Assembly (NCBI GenBank): GCA_017591395.1
Contig: WEDG01002540.1
Coordinates: forward strand, 124,001 to 188,000
Length of the DNA: 64,000 nucleotides
From: Schistocephalus solidus
Lineage: Eukaryota > Platyhelminthes > Cestoda > Diphyllobothriidea > Diphyllobothriidae
Direction of reading: 5' to 3'
Shown: positions 38,901 through 53,900 of the stretch, piece after piece
Position numbering within the stretch: position 1 is the first letter of the stretch
Layout of the letters: each line of letters begins with the position of its first letter
Notes under the pieces: generated by a model
What the model was told of the DNA's origin: nothing
Database searches by the model: none
The model's input: only the letters and a program-made list of their open reading frames with translations
Made by a program: the position numbers and the translations under genes

Positions 38901-41900
38901 CTGAGGTTAACATCGCTACGTTGTGAGGTTGACCTCCCACATATGTCCGCTTTTAACAAAGTTGCTAACCATTTTTTTAGTAAAGTCCCATAAACTGCAT
39001 GTGAAATAGAACAGCAGCAAAAGTAGGGTGAGGATGACTTGTATGGCTGCCTAATCAGGACGAAGGAATAGGAACCGCACGCAACGCATGTGACCGAACC
39101 CAATTCCTGTTCATTTGTGTTTACGATTGAGGTGAGGGTTATGTTTAAAGTGATGCTTGAGGTCAGTTTGGGTCAGGAGTAGGTTAAGGTCTAAGGTTAG
39201 GGTTCGTGTTAACTGTACGAGTAAAGTGTAGCATAAGGCTACGGCTACGATTAAAGTGAGAGTTTGTTTAAGCTGAGGATTATTGTTAGGGTTAACCCAC
39301 GGGCATTTTTATCCCTCTCGAAATCGATCGCAAGGTCGCCTATTTTAAGTTGACGGAGAGTTGCTATTCCCGTGTCCTGATAAGACAGCGATCAAAGCGT
39401 CCTTACTAAAATTAGTTTTTTTGGTCTCTATAAGCCTTCGCATTCATTTTCTACCTTCGAGTGCATATTTAATTTGATTATTCATTTTATTCAGCTATAA
39501 TTACAAGTTTTTGTAATTCCGAGCAGTCCTTTTTGCTTAATATGGCTATTTTTTATACTCTTTTTGTAATATGACATTAAATGGATTGAATTAATTGCAA
39601 CTAAGCTAAAAGAACTAAATCTTCCTTGCTGTATAGAGCCTAAGGTTGACAGAGCCGTTCCTTTCTCTCTCATAAACGAGAAACCTTGAATTTAAAACTG
39701 GAGCTTATTCAATAGTTTTTACCTAATCTCTTCTTTTTTATTTACAGAGTGCACATTTTTGGCTTGATTTGGTATGGCAAAAAACCAATATCCAGTATGA
39801 TAATAGTGCTCGGGTGGTCAATTCTGGGCTCTTCTCGTAATAAAATTGTTACAAGCTATAAATTAGGGTTGAGTGGTGAATAAAGGTAGGTAGGCTGGAG
39901 GCAAGTAGCTGACGCTGATAGGTTTCATGAGTATGATTTGTGAAATTCGCCAGTATATATTATTGTTTTGAGTGCTGAAGAAACTAGCTATGCCCCTTTA
40001 ATCCAAGCAATAAACCTTTGAGGTAATTGTGTTGTGTCCTCAGTCATGGACACTGGGTAAGGCAAAAAATCGACTTTCAAAATAAATAACGTACAACCAC
40101 GTATCTGATGTTAATTAAACTTCCATCGGTATGACCGACAGCCTTTGTCGTGACAAAATCTTAACTTCAACCAAAGGAATAATAATACCTTGCTGAGTAC
40201 AAAGACATTTTTCTTGAAGGAAACAAGACCCTTGCACAAAGTAGACTGCTATTTTATGAGTCTCTTATTAGAGCTTGACACTAGACTAAACAGTGTGATA
40301 ATTTAGATCTTCTCCTCGATTCAGCTAAAGGGTATGAGAAATGAGTTATGAAGACGTAAGTTACTTTTTATGACGAAGAAGACTGATTGTCATCACAGCC
40401 ATTAATTTATGGTTACTGGAATAAAGATAAAGCTAATGGAGTGAAGAAGTTTCCCCTGTGAGTAATTGCAGCTCACATTTTCAACATATAGGATGGAAAG
40501 TCCACACAATAAATTAAGTATAATACCAGTTTTGGTTTACGTAAGTTCTGCTATAGTCAAGGAAAATGGCCCAATCAATGTAGATTGCAGAGACTGAATA
40601 AAATGTCAGAGTGGACCGGGTAAACAGGAAATGATGATAGAACGCACCTACGCAAATTACTAGGTAACCGCATATATGAAAATCCAGCTAAAATCTTAGC
40701 GTTTGAAGCATGAAAGCTATCCATCAATTTACTACTAAACGCAGATTTTGCCCTTAGGGCCTCTACTGCAAGTGCAGTTGATCATTGGGCCCATTTTTTC
40801 CTCATTTTATTGGGTTTCGCGCCCTAACCTGAGCACAAACGGTTGATATATAGAAGACGTAAATGCAGCTCCTGTGCTAAAAACCCACCACTGAACCGAC
40901 ATCAACAATCTCTCAATCAATTTGCAGAGGCTTTTGGCAGATTCAATTAATTTGTATGACTCACTTGTGAAAAAATCGGCGGCCTTGGTGGGATTCAAAC
41001 CCATACCAGCAAGGGGAAGGCTTTAATACAGCCAACGCTTTAGTCAACTGAGCTATGAGGCCCCACCGGAAGCCGCGAGTTTAATCGCACTTGGGTAAAG
41101 TAACCCACACAGCCTACTGCAACGTATGGAATCCACCATTTCTGACACAGTAGACTGACTGCCAAACAGGATCTCCTAAGCAATCAATCTAGAATCCACC
41201 TGATGCCTACCGGACACTAATTAAAGGCTTACCACAGCCTTCCTCTTTGGCGTGGGTTCGAATCCCACCGAGGACGCAGAGTTTTTCACAAGTGGGTCGA
41301 ACGAATCTCTCAATCGTCAGGGTTGGATTTCCAGGATATACGGATTTATGCCATGAACAACCGTACTTAGACAGCATCCCCACAGATGCATCATGTTAAA
41401 ATGTTAATAATTAAAGCTCAACGTAGGTAGACACATCGATGGCAACACCTTGGCTTCAACGCCAATCGTCATCAACTAAGGTATTCCCGTTGGCAGTCAC
41501 ACAAAGCACAGGACGCCACCACTGACAATTCTATCAGGAGCTGTGACGCTGTGTGCACTCACAGTCATCAGCACGTATCCTCAGACGCTGTTTAAGGAGA
41601 ACTTAAACGGTAAATAAATGGAATGCAGCCATCTCCTGGGCATTTTCAATAGCTCAGGCTGTGACTAGAATTTGTTTACCGGCAATGAATAACCACCCGA
41701 AGCTACACATAAAGGAAACTAAGTTCCATCTATCTTAGTTCGATTAATTAGGCTATCAGAGAGCATTATTCTGCTTTTTATCGTAGGTTATCAATATGTT
41801 GTCATTTTATGCTGGTCAAAAGTTTTAACTTAAGGCGGGTTTCCAAAAAGCTAAATGTCTACCGTAGAAGAATTTCGGCTCCGTTTGAACGAATTCCTGA

Positions 41901-44900
41901 AGTAACTGAGCGAAGATATATATTTAAGCTACTTAAATCCATGTGTACAAAACAGGAGCCCGGATAGTGCCTTAACTTACTTAATGCTTATGAGAAATAT
42001 CTCAGTTGTAAGTGATCAAAGTGAGAATAAAGGAACATTTTTTGATGAATTTACATTTTGCTATCAATTGACTAAGCCAGTTTTCAAATATAATGCAAAA
42101 TTGGTTGCTCATTTTAAGACGAAAACTAGGCATTGCAGGAGAATCGGTACAAGACCTCAGTGGTGGAAAATCGCACTCAACTCTGTATTTTCTTGGACAT
42201 GCTTGCCCGTGGATGGACGCGTTTTGTGCTATGAGGCCGATTATTCAACTTTTTAAGAGCATTCCAAACGTAATAGGGCAGTGTGCGGGAATTGCAACCA
42301 ATTTACGCAAACTGAGCATTCAGCTGGTTGCAAAAATATTTTATGGTTAGAAATTAAATCATTGAGCCAATTTAATTTGCTGTGCGTACTAGCTGGCAAA
42401 AGGATTCTTGTTTCTGACTATCTTACAGAATTTTGGGTATAGAAAGATATTCGACTCTTTTGTGGAAATTCACGTCTGTACTTGCATTAATTTGCTGCTT
42501 ATAAATCATAGGAATAGATATAAAACTTTATATTCTTAGCAGAATGTGGGGATTCAATATCGAGCCGCTTTGAGTTATGGATGCTTACAGAGGTCACACT
42601 GCCGCATCTAACTTCCTAATGAAAAGTACATGAGCTTGAACTTTATTCTTTTTTTCCGACTTGACATCGCAGTGGAAAATAGTGTCTTATTAGCATTACA
42701 CCCATTATTAGATAAGGAAAATGTGTGATTGCTAACCTGTCACCTCATTTTAAGAATTTGTAATTAAAATGGAAAATGTCATGTCTAGATAGAAAATTTA
42801 GTTTTTTCACCCTAAGGACTTCATGTGAAGCCCAGGAATGAACTATAATCCTATGCGGTGAAAAGTGTTTTCCGTACATGCTCAATAATGGCCTTTAGAC
42901 GTCTGCCCTTATGTGCAAGCTGTAGGTATGTAGCTTTTTGACATAATAGTCAAAAACATCTTCGGAATTTTAAGATGCACGTGCGGAGTTTTCCTTGAAC
43001 TCTTAATCTAAAGACTATTTGACTTATCATTTTTTACAAAAAAATACTGAAAAGTATGATTACTCATAATACTATACTGGTGCATTTTTTGTCTTACTGA
43101 TTAGTCAATTTTTGGTTATCATAATTCCTACAAAATAGGAGCTTCCATGCATAGTCTTGCATTTGGGTAAGGATTATCAGAACAAATTAGTTTAATTATT
43201 CGTGCTTTGCCAACATCCGTTTGAGGATTATCGACAAGGTTTTTCTAGATTTATTTTGGTTTTTAAGCATTTAGCCTAACGACGAAAAGGTGCATATCTT
43301 AATCCTTTTCACGCATATTAATCATTTTTATCGAATACTTGACCATTTTGTTGTACTGAAATTAAAATCCATTCGCTAATTATTCGTGAGTAGTTTTATG
43401 ATCACAGATATAACACTATACTGTATGTCCCACAGGCTTGTGAAGTAACTGCAGCAGACAGTTTTAATGGAACGAGTCATTCAAACATCCTATGTTATTT
43501 TTGATGCAGTCTTCGACTTTCCTGATCTTCCCCATTCTCTCTTTATAATACTTAGGTTTATCTAAGGATTTGCGCTTTCATAGAGCTCTAACGGTGGGAT
43601 TTTATGTCATAATAAATAAATTTATTCCAAAATTTAGCTTTGAAAGCGCGTTTAATGAATACATTTGCTGAATCTGAATGAAAATAAATGCCTTAAGTCT
43701 TCTCAGGTGCTGGTTTATCAGTAGGTTTATAAAGCAGTTAGTTTGGAGAAATGGTTTGCATCGCAAAGATAAAACCAAGGCGATGAAGATAAGCTGCGAA
43801 TACCCGTTTCAAGCCTAAAGATCGATAAATGTTTTTACCTGATAAATATCTATGTGACAGGCAGGCTGTGAATTGGGACAGCAAACGACTACACTGGTTC
43901 TCATTAAAACGGCTTTGACTATGTTAATAGTCAACCAGCATATTTTTTTATTTGCATAAGATCTTTTAACGATAATTGCTGCCATCTCTTTTATCGTATC
44001 AGAGGTCATGGGATTGCGTAAGTATGAAGACAAGTTGAACCAAATTATTACCAAATGTTCATGAGGTCATTTATAAAGTTGCTAACATAAATAAAACATT
44101 GCATCAAATTAGAATTCATACGTATACTCACCGTCAAGAACCACCTTCGTTTCTTTCGACCTCTTTGGTTTCTTTTCGTGGCCAACCTGCGCAAGGAATG
44201 GATGTTGAATTAATTAACTTTTCTGATTAACGTTTAGTTTTTCTCAAACATTTTTTTTTGAAAACAGTTAAAATATATTTCAGGAAAATTTTGTTCTCTT
44301 GCGCTTATCGATCATTAATATCTTATAAGCTTATGTTTGACATTCCTGCTTAAATCTAATTATATGTGCTTGACTCCTTTTCACATGTCGGGCAGAAAAA
44401 TGGTTCTAGCTAAAATTGCACTCATAAGCGAAAATATGTAGTGAGTATGAAAAGTGATAAAGCAAAGGGAACTCGTTCAGGCGTCCACGGCCGCAAATGA
44501 GGACATGATACAAAAGTGAAAATCATATAGGTTATAAGCCAATCAACGACATATACTGCCGGTCGGTGAATGACTGCAGTCTCCTCTGCAAGATTGAATC
44601 AGGTCAATTTTGGGTCTTACATTTCACTTTAGTCAATCCATGTATCGAGCAACACCGATATGCAGAAGCCTGTGCTGACACTTCCAGACCGAAGCACTGA
44701 CCACTGATCGGCATATAATCAATAAAATTGACACTTTTTCTGCTGATTTTTTTATTTCTGCCCCTGAACATTTGCGCAGCTTTAATGGGTCACAAAAATA
44801 AACATTTTTTTGGTGAGCAACCGACCTCCCTCTTCTCTATCCATACATACACCTTATACCCCAAAAGTTAATTCTATATCAAAAAGATATGTTTTAACAT

Positions 44901-47900
44901 TTTGTACTCACGAGTGTAAAGCTATTTTAAAGTAGCTAAATGCGTGCAGCCTTTGCTCTGCTTTTGAGGCCATTTGTACATTTAAGTAAAAATAGCATGA
45001 GCTTTTTACTTGGCTTTAAGTTAAAAAGAGTAGCACTTAGATGGATTATGAGTGAATACATTTTCGGGTTTTAATCAGCCATTAGCTAAGGAATCGAACC
45101 GCCTCAAAACTTAACTAATTTAAGATTCAGCATAATTTTAGACTGTCGTCTTAAAAAATATTCAAAGCGCACAAATGTCATTTTTTAAGAATGGAATTGA
45201 CGATGGTAAATAAAGTCTTTGGGTGTATTTATCGCATAATATGAGTATATGCACTAGCTGTATAACGCGTTTAATCATAGTTTCTAATGCAGACATGTTA
45301 ATTGGACATTAGATAGACCACTTATTGTGTATGTGCTTAATTTCAATGATAGATAAGGAATTCTGAGAACAATGTCAGCAGCAAATCATTCGCAAAAGGG
45401 CAGGATACAGCAATTTTTTAAATTTCTAACTTTTTAAACAAGAATGGGCATACCGATGACAGAAAGAACAAATCAACCTTCATCTAGCATTTAAGGGTAG
45501 AGACTGCGTCTGCCCAACAATCAATGCACAGCATCTTTAGTAACGGAGACGGGTAAATTCAACATTTTTACTTAAATTTCAATTTACGTGCGTCGTGCAT
45601 TAACCAAAAACATTTTATTAACTCCTTAATTTCGGTAAATGTCCCAGAATCAAGATTTAGAATGTGTTATTCATATATTCAGAGGGAACTGCTTTCTACC
45701 GTGTCAGTGGATTAAAGGACAAAGACTCACGTAAGGAAATGACTGATTACATCAATGAAAAATCAACCTACTGGGAAGCGACCAGGTGTAGTCTACCACA
45801 TATATGCGTCCGCCTTGTCACGTGTAAGCGTGAGAGATGGAAATATTATTGGAAGTAGAGTGCACGAATATAAAGCGCAATCACATTTCAGTATTGATAA
45901 CATTACTATCCTTATTTTTTCAGCGTGAGAGCTACTGAATATAGGATAGTAAGTCACGGTCCCAGAGAGACTAATTATCGGGAAAGCAGCAGAAAGCTAG
46001 ACTTCCACTGTATTGAAAAACTAAATCTTTTAAAATACTGTTAATCATGGTCCACACAAGAACGACCACAACAATGGCCAATCTTTCCAAAAACTAGAGC
46101 ATGTGCGCGGGAAAACATCATTCTCCCTCCTTTTCTCTCTCTGAATCAGTTTGCCAAAGCCAAACGCACCAGGAATATCTACTCTTAATGGATTCCTGAG
46201 TAATTTGAGCAGATTGACCGTTACGGCAGACATCAATACGGCATATTTCTTCTCCAACGAAATGTGCATGATTCAAAAAAATGAAACGTTAAATCTGGAA
46301 ACTTTCTTATGATTAATTTGGCCAAACTTCCTGTTCTAAAAAATTACATGCAAACAGCCAGGGCTGAGGAACATAAATGCGCGCAGCAGCACTTCTACTT
46401 GCCTTTATTTTACAGTAAAAAATACTTGAACTTTTAAAATGGTTTCAAAAGTATTGTTTCGTTTACTTTTAATTTTACACTAAAGAAATAAATATATAAT
46501 GAGTTTTTAAGAAATAGTGCCTGTGTATGTGTTTACAAGGCTACTTGTGCACCAACGTCATAGGTGTCATGAGTCAGTGTGGCAAATGAGCTGTTTGAAT
46601 TTTACTACCTTTATAAACTATGTTATGTTGGTTTGGTTGTCAATCTTTTATGTAATATATATGTAGTATATGTAGTATATTTATGAGCTCAAAGAGACTG
46701 ATGCACATTTGGAATTTTATACCTTCAACACACCCGTTGGCCATCAAATGAAGATCTGATGCAGTCTCACAGGCCTTTTTGAATATGCCCCTATACCGCT
46801 CTCCCTTCTCTTCTGTTGCTTGCTTTATTGCCAACTTACGGATTTATAACGCTGACGGGAAATGTATCATGCTACCTACATTTATATATAAAGATATTAA
46901 ATAAACGCCTCGGGCACGTGTTTGACTGAGGTTCTAGCTCTATAATGGGACTTCGAGATGTTTGACTCCTCAGAGGGTCCCCTAGAGAAATAAAAAGACT
47001 AATAAATTCCGAAATTATTTAACGTAGGACGATACGTCTGCGAAAGAACCTTTGAGGATGAGCCCTGCAATTTCAGTTAAATTTGCGCGAAATGCGATAA
47101 AAATCTACAGCTTAACTGAGCAATTTTCACTCTATGGACACGTTGTGCCAAGGATAATATAATTTCCGTAGCACAATTGCTTTACTCAGACACTCTTTCA
47201 CCGTAGGTTCTACTGTATGACGCACTTACCCGCGCATTTCCCATGTTTTATCTAGTAAACGAACATTAGTGAAATTACAAGTTGATAATTATAGATATCA
47301 TTAAGTACAAGACTATGCATAAAATCTCGGGTGTATGACTTTTATATTTTATAAAGCATTCGTAAAGGAAAATATTATAACATGTTATTGTAATTAGAAT
47401 GAGCTCTACGCAATAATTCCCTAGCCTTTTATTGTCTTCAAGTTCACTGTCCTTTAAAATTTTAGGCTGATCCTATAACCCAGTCTATAATCCTTCATCT
47501 AAAGCCTCGTGTTTAATACTTTCTGAGATGATTAGGCTGGTATATTAATAAACGCCATATGCAGTTTAATTAAAATTTTTCTCTAAGAGGCAAAATAGAA
47601 ACAGCAGCTACTCCCTAAATGAAATTTTCGTTACGAACAAACGCGTGAAAGCAGAAATCTAATGTAAATTATGATACGTTGTACCACACATTGTACCGGG
47701 TATCACAGTAATCACTCTGTTGTGCACAACTGAAGCTGTCTTTAAAGGCTCATTCTAAAAATCACAAGACATTGCACTGACAACCACAGTTATTAAATGC
47801 AGTAAGAAATGTCTACTTTAGAACTTGCTAATGCATTTGCCCATTCTTATTTTCTCGAGAGAGATAAGACGAACCTTTGAAGCCCTGGTCCATTACAAGT

Positions 47901-50900
47901 TTTACTAAAAGTGTTTTAAACCAACAGAAGGCCTAAAAGTAGTAAGGGCTTGATGTATAGAGCATCGTGACAAGAAGCTACCGATTGATGACCGGCACTA
48001 GATTCACAATTAAACTAACCTGACAACAACACGTTTGCCCTAATCAAAGTTTGTGCGGCATCTATATCTGCAGTTATGTGGGTCCGTATGGAAGGTGGTT
48101 GAACTTGAGGATGTTCAATCACACGCCATCTATGTCAATGAATTACCGACTCTTCCGATTCATTGACCACACCCTGTAGGCTGACCTTCACTTCATCTAT
48201 GTCAATAGGAATTTGTGTACAAAAACGCAAATCGAGAGCTAGTTGAGGTTTAAATGTCAGACAGCCATTATAGCCACCAAGTTATCGACCTGCTTTTCTC
48301 CTTAGCACGTAATGTAGGCTGGAGCACTTTAAGGGAAGTATGCGCAAGGTTCGCAGATGTTGAGTTTATAAAAGCCGCTCATGTAGGTACATTATTTCAT
48401 TAATGGTTTTAATGGACTGAATGCTTGAAAACCCATAGTGACTGATCTGGCACAGGAAATATCTAAATTTTAAGAGAGACTACGGTGCTCGCATCTTCGC
48501 CACTCTTCATGAGATGGGACTATGCAATACACGGTTTATAATTTTCCTTTGAATTATTTTCATGTTGGCTGCAAACAGCGTGATATTTCTTGTGACAATT
48601 CTAGTAACCTGACTCAATGTCTGCTGTAAAAGAATACAAGTCTATTTTCTCGTGTAAATTTCCGATGCTTCTGTTCCTATTATTGTCGGTCTACGTAGTA
48701 ACTATGACTATATCGAAACTTTAACCTTGAATTTTCTGCAGTATTCTTTGAAACTCAATCGCAAGTTTACTGGCCGAGAAAAGTACGATGGAAGTAATTT
48801 ACTAACTTGCCTTCCATTTCTATTAATATGTGATTATGCATATACTAGTATTTATGTGTTTGTTTTACATATTCTCCATCGAAACCAGCCCATTCCTATT
48901 CTGACTGCACACAACTGGTGTAAGTTATTGAGTAATCATACCCTTACTGATATTCATTGTCGAATACAAAGCAAGGCGCATTAGAATAACAGAATTCAGT
49001 CAGCTCAAATGTGGTTTATTTGCCCCCTCAATCCAATTCCTTACAATCACAAACTCATGTATTTCCTGCCTCCTTGTAGTTAGCAACGGAAGACAAATTT
49101 CGTTTCGAACCTGACGAAAAGTCATCTGCCTTGCGCCAGTCAGCTACTGGCGCTTATTTGCCGTGTGTGTTGGTCCTCTTGTTACTGTGCCGATTTTAGT
49201 GCACACACTGAAGTGCAAAGAGAAGCAAGAAAGATGCAACCCAGTAGCGAGGCCGAAGACGTTCCTGTGCTTATGGGTTGTATTGCTCGTTCATCCTTAT
49301 TTATACTACCGCTGGCGCCTGCCGAGCGCGTATGTACACGTCCTGCGCGAATATCATAGCACATAAGCATCTTGCGCTGACTTCTTCGTCAACGATGACG
49401 TGGGTTACCTTTGGCGTGTGTGTTCGATTACTATTCGTCAAGCCGACGGCACTGTGCAGCGCGGACACACACACTGCGTGTAAGCACACAGGTCAGGACA
49501 TCAAAATTGTTTATGCACAAGCGCAGCGGCGGTGGGAGTCGACATGACGTGGACCCCAAGGGCATAGCAGGAAGCCGAGAAAACACAGAGACGCATAATC
49601 AGCACCAGGTTGGCGCGCCGTCTTTCATCACGAACTGGTATGCAGCGGAAAGCGATGGTAGCGTAGTAGCTCAGGCCGAAATCTTATTAGACTATTCCGC
49701 CCTTAGCCTTTGCGAGCTCGAGCAAATTCTCCATCAGTTTATTGATAAATATGGGCAGAAAATAGGCTACTTCTGGCGTGTAGGCCCTTCACTGTCAGTG
49801 ATTTCACAAGGGTGAACCTGGACGCACCAAGTTTGAAGAGTGTCCTTAGCACTCTCCTGCAGGATCGTATCATAATGACTGGCTCAGGGTAAAGTCTGAG
49901 ATGGTAAGACTGTGGTTGAAGAATAAGAAGCAGCTAGGCAAAAAAATAACCAGTTCGTCGTCCCTGCCTATTTGGGTAAAATATTTTTGAGTGCCGGTTG
50001 CTTGTCGGTGCACCAGCTGTCCAAAACCTCACCCTCGGAACAGGCAGCCTGGCGAAAGAGGTGCCCAATTATTATTGGACAGAAAACTGCCTGTGAAATC
50101 AAAATTTGGAAACTATTTTATCAGATCATCCCTGCTGATATAAGCCGGCCTTGGCTCAATTGCGGCTGCACCTGCGCTGTTTCTCCAATCCGTCAACCTA
50201 TTTTTTTAGTTTTCATGGCATTGTCGAATATAAGAAATTGATTTTGATCAGATATGACATCGTAGACAGTCGTTTATCTTATGACCTCATGTCAAAAGGT
50301 AAGCTGAAGGCTCTATATTGTCCCTATTGCGAGAGGTGTGGATGATGTTGACTGGTGTCATAGCTTAGGTAGATTACTATTTTTAACATTTGCATTATTT
50401 GGAGAAAATACATTGCCAAAAATGCAAACGTTCCTTGACCCACAACAGCCCGTTCCATGGTTGTGGTAACTACCTAAAAATACCCAAGCTTTTTGGCTCC
50501 CTTTTCAGGTCCGCTTACAATTTTATCTATGGGGAAATTTATATGATCGTTTTACATTTCATTTTGATCCCCACATATTTATGACTTTAAAAATAGTCGC
50601 CAAGCTGGCTTGCAGTTACATCATCATCTATTAAAAAGGGGTAAAATGTAGAAATATTAGAATGCGTAAACACTGTGCAGGATTGATGCCTATCTCCTCG
50701 ACTCGGCAATGAGTAACACAATAAAAGAGAAGAATAAAATAACCAAATTTCAGGCATTATAAAGAGCAATAGTAAATCTTCACTGGGATGACAGAGGTAT
50801 GATGTGAATCTCGGCAGATGGATAATCTCCATGAAACCACGCATAATAATGAAGGCTAGAAATGTTTATAAATGATTTTGTTACTTATAATGACGGTTAA

Positions 50901-53900
50901 ATATCGTGGTTGGGCTCTACTCACGAGCGATTTGAGAAAATTTACCCATATAGTTGGACTTATGTACCCTTATTGCACAGTGGGGATAAATGCAGCCTGT
51001 TAGTACAAAGGAATTTATTTGCCTGCTCAAAACATTCACCCTTGAGTATGAACCTAAATAAAACATAAGCAATCGAAATTCTGTCAAGCAAGAACATTAA
51101 ATCCTGTGGCCAGATCACCCTCCGCCACGCCCTGATGTGTCATGGATGATTCACCGTTTGCGGTCAAGCAATAAAGGCTTGAGACATTTTGATCGATTAC
51201 TTAGAGAGTTCTCCGAATGGGATTAGTTGCACGTAAATTAAAAATAACTACGAATGAGGCCGAAGACTAGTCGATGATAAGTCGTTATAACGGTGCCAAA
51301 ATTTCTCTTTTGTTTGCAAAATGCTACACAGTATGCTCTTTTTAGGCAGAATCGCAAGCGTGAGATTTAACGCGTGTAAAATTGTTATTATATCTGTAGA
51401 ATAAAAACATTTCTAAATTCCATCCTAACAGACCTTTTCATGATTAATTAACAAATGGACGTGCCTATGAGAACTGGCCAATATTCCCTTATTATCTTTT
51501 TATGCACTGGAAAAAATGCACAAGTTTTCATTCCAGTCTCATGTGTATTCTTTTTCCATGGCATGCAGACACTCTGTCAGAACAGAAAATATTTCGGATG
51601 TTCTTGTAACTTACTCTTGAAGTCCGTTTAATGCAAAATATTATGCGGAAGTTCACATAGGCTAATAGTTTGAAGTAAGTATGAATTCTTTAAGCGCAGT
51701 TTTGTAAAGATCTTGAAGATCTTGAGGAATACGTCCGGAGTTTTGGTTTGTTTAAAGAAATGTAATAAGCATAAAATAGGCAGGTTAAGGCAAAGTTCTA
51801 ACACAAAGTAAAAGTTCTTAACGTTTGCTGCCACTATTTCGTGATTATTTACATCAACTGCATAGTTTTCCGTGGATAATATAGCAAAGGCAAGCGTTGT
51901 GGGAATATTCAAAGCTAGATAGTTTCATTTTCTACTTTTTTGCTCCAGCCCAATCAGTGCTTAAGCAACAATACTCTAAGACTCAAGCTCCCTCGAACCA
52001 CTGCAAAGTTTACAATCTACAATTTTATGTCAAATGTTTTACCATGACTAATTTTTTTAATAAAAGGACTACCGATTCAAAGGGACCTATATTATCTTAG
52101 CTAAATGAATTTGTGCATGAAAATTGTGGGAGCGAGAAGACAGATGATCCTAATTCCTGGTTATTTATGAAAAATAATCTGGATAAAACTCAAGGAAAGA
52201 CTTGAAATCTCTAACTTACTGATCAGTTTACATTTACCTTTGATGATAAGCGTAGTTCTATGATATAGCAATAAAAATGAGAAAATTGCAAAAACAAGGT
52301 AAATTTCGTTAAAACTCGTATTAAAAAGAGAGCGGAAAGTATTTTTATTTTAATTTTGGTTACAATTTGCAGCTTCTAAGAGTGGGGTTGCAGGAGCATA
52401 GAGCACAAAATTTCGGTCAATTCGTATTAAAGGTAGAACAGTTGAATATTACGCAGCCAATCATTTATCATAAAATTTCGTGATCGGTGATTTGTACTTA
52501 CTTAGTAATCCTGCATAGGCCTGCTGAAAACTTATAAAAACTATAACTTTAAATTTTTCAACTTAATGGTGCCTCCATTTTTCCGTCATTATGTTTTCTG
52601 TAGCAGTAGATGAATTATATCTCAAATTTGAAGTGGCCGTGACAATTATTTCTAATCAGAAATATGCATCTTGATTAAAACTCTGAGTGCAAAACCGAGG
52701 GAAATTATTTTATATGACAGTATCCATATATCAGATTCATAATTTCCGAGAAAAATAGAGCGCTTTTGCCAATTATATTAGCTTCAAACAAGAGTCTAGT
52801 GGTGCGGTAATATACCTAAATAATAAAGCAATGATTTTGCACGTACTGAAGGAGCTTTGCTGACGCAGGATAGCTTGGCGCCCATTTTACAGGTTTACAA
52901 AATTGCAAGTTTGAAAATCCAAATCAATAATCCAATGTTTGAGGTGAGTCACTAATAGGGCGCCAAACCCCAGGAGGTCGATGTCCTCACTGCTCAGTCG
53001 CGTGTTTGTAATGCAGGCTGCGATCGCTGTCACTAACGCGAGCCAGGAGCCAATGAGCTGCGAACGCTTGGCAAACGTCCCTGAATGGTTCATTTTAGAG
53101 CCAATTGAAACTTATTCGCGCCTTCGATAATATATTTCACTACTGATAGGTAATTGAAGGGTGTCTGCCAGGGAAATATAAAAATAATACCCTCCTTAAA
53201 AGAGTAAAAGGCTCTCCTTCTTTAATTGAAGTCTAGAACTGTGGATAACAAGTGATCACGTAGAGGTGGCCTTCAATGGGAGTTTGTCTTTCCATCTAAA
53301 GCGTAGGAGGGAAGGTTTCGGGAATACTACGTCTAGATTCGCTGCATAGAAAGTCCTCAAGATTGCTGTCTTAGATATCGTCTTACCAGCTCGCTTGTTG
53401 CGTCCCCACATGCTGACATCGCCATGCGCATGTTCTGCGAACGATGATTAGTAACCATAACATATTAATAAACATTCTCCATCCTCATCCTTTTATTTTC
53501 TTTGCAACTATATACATCCAATGCGTAATTACTGGAAACCCCTGTTCCCCGAATCGATTTTTCAACATTAACTTCTTGCATATTATGCAAGTCAACGTCG
53601 TGGTTTACCTCTAAATTAGCATACCGATAGAAAACACGTTTATTATCAGCATGGCTTCTTGAACTGCAGAACCGTTTGCTTTTAATCGTTTCTGTAATTC
53701 CGTTCGAGATTGAAAAATATTGCTACGCAAATCCGGGATATTGATTGATCTGAAACATCCTAATTTTAAAAAGCTCAGCCAGCAAGTGAGTTTTTTAGAA
53801 GGGCGTCGATGCCTCATTTTCAATTCGCAACTCCCCGTTTTGTAACCCTTCTGTGATAACAACGTCTGCGGTATAAAAATTAAAATGCACCTTAAATATG

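Larger units (their letters stand above)
37492..44131 (-). other. intron 3 of the KY-like gene
   Basis: 6.6 kb, mostly AT-rich. Contains a telomere-like block (39.13-39.30 kb) and two SINEs in opposite orientation (40.79-41.42 kb). The plus frames at 41.98-42.35 kb are not recognised. Confidence 0.72.
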
